Below, piece after piece: positions 4,896 through 5,049 of a stretch of DNA of 5,049 bases. The notes beneath the pieces are model-generated. The model was not told the DNA's origin and searched no databases. It was given only the letters and a program-made list of their open reading frames with translations. The position numbers were made by a program, and so were the translations under genes. Every line of letters begins with the position of its first letter. Positions within the stretch are counted from its first letter, which is position 1. Source of the DNA: an uncultured Clostridia bacterium (lineage in GTDB: Bacteria > Bacillota > Clostridia > Christensenellales > UBA1242); contig CANDFN010000071.1 of assembly GCA_947384015.1 (NCBI GenBank), forward strand, positions 1 through 5,049, in the 5' to 3' direction.

Positions 4896-5049
4896 TTATT
4901 TATTATAAAATTTGCAATATTCTTTTAATTTGCAATTTTCACATAATGGGTGAATTGCTTTACAAAGTTCTCTGCCAAACAAAATTGTTTGATGATGAAA
5001 TTTACTGCGCTTTTCGTATGGCACTAGTTTAAGTAAACTCATTTCACAT
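4896..5049 (-). CDS. nth: Endonuclease III, C-terminal 50 residues (gene runs off the window)
   Basis: The visible minus-strand frame ends in the hallmark C-terminus of endonuclease III, the DNA glycosylase/AP lyase of base excision repair that removes oxidised pyrimidines. The segment KFHHQTILFGRELC aligns with the family's HHxxILHGRxxC region. It is followed by the iron-sulfur loop C-x6-C-x2-C-x5-C (CKAIHPLCENCKLKEYC), the four ligands of the [4Fe-4S] cluster. The protein ends seven bases-worth of codons later as KFYNK, close to the normal family end. The helix-hairpin-helix and the catalytic Lys and Asp are beyond the window edge, so an intact gene is assumed. MutY shares the cluster but continues with a C-terminal domain that is absent here, which favours Nth. 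Confidence 0.92.
   Translation of the reverse strand, partial: CEMSLLKLVPYEKRSKFHHQTILFGRELCKAIHPLCENCKLKEYCKFYNK

Overview
This AT-rich window looks like Bacillota, most likely class Clostridia, though I cannot name a family. The reasons are the 16S 3' end with an anti-Shine-Dalgarno ending CACCTCCTTT, matching GGAG-type ribosome binding sites, low GC, an Obg GTPase with the C-terminal OCT domain, and the obg-yhbY gene order. TGA is not read as Trp: the Trp codons I checked are TGG and genes end in TAA, so the standard bacterial code fits.

Layout. Positions 1-200 are the 3' end of a 16S rRNA gene (+). It is not followed by a tRNA, 23S or 5S gene. A short trailer with three hairpins leads into a strong intrinsic terminator at 332-368, so this 16S gene appears to be unlinked from the rest of the rRNA. 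An accessory-looking block follows, with alternating strands and a promoter and terminator for nearly every gene: an unknown 196-aa protein (597-1187, +), a small three-helix membrane protein with a SHOCT-like tail (1250-1729, -), a divergent 70-aa XRE-family repressor (1818-2030, +), and an unknown acidic 184-aa protein (2127-2681, +). The last part is a minus-strand housekeeping block: yhbY (2708-3289), obg (3484-4752) and the C-terminal end of nth, endonuclease III (4896 to the window edge).

How the parts work together. The clearest local circuit is the divergent SHOCT-membrane-protein/XRE pair. Two similar 17-bp inverted repeats lie 32 bp apart, about three helical turns. One fills the -35/-10 spacer of the membrane-protein promoter. 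The other covers the extended -10 of the regulator's own promoter. This suggests that the XRE protein represses both genes and that the pair is one switch. YhbY and Obg are both ribosome-assembly factors and may be co-transcribed, as no intrinsic terminator separates them.

The points most worth a second look are the orphan 16S gene, a C-to-U change at 16S position 1400 (E. coli numbering) in the decoding centre, the XRE/SHOCT switch, apparently leaderless mRNAs for xre and obg, a 9-G tract between obg and yhbY, a threonine in place of the usual asparagine in the Obg G4 motif, and a ~100-residue Lys/Asn/Thr-rich tail on YhbY.
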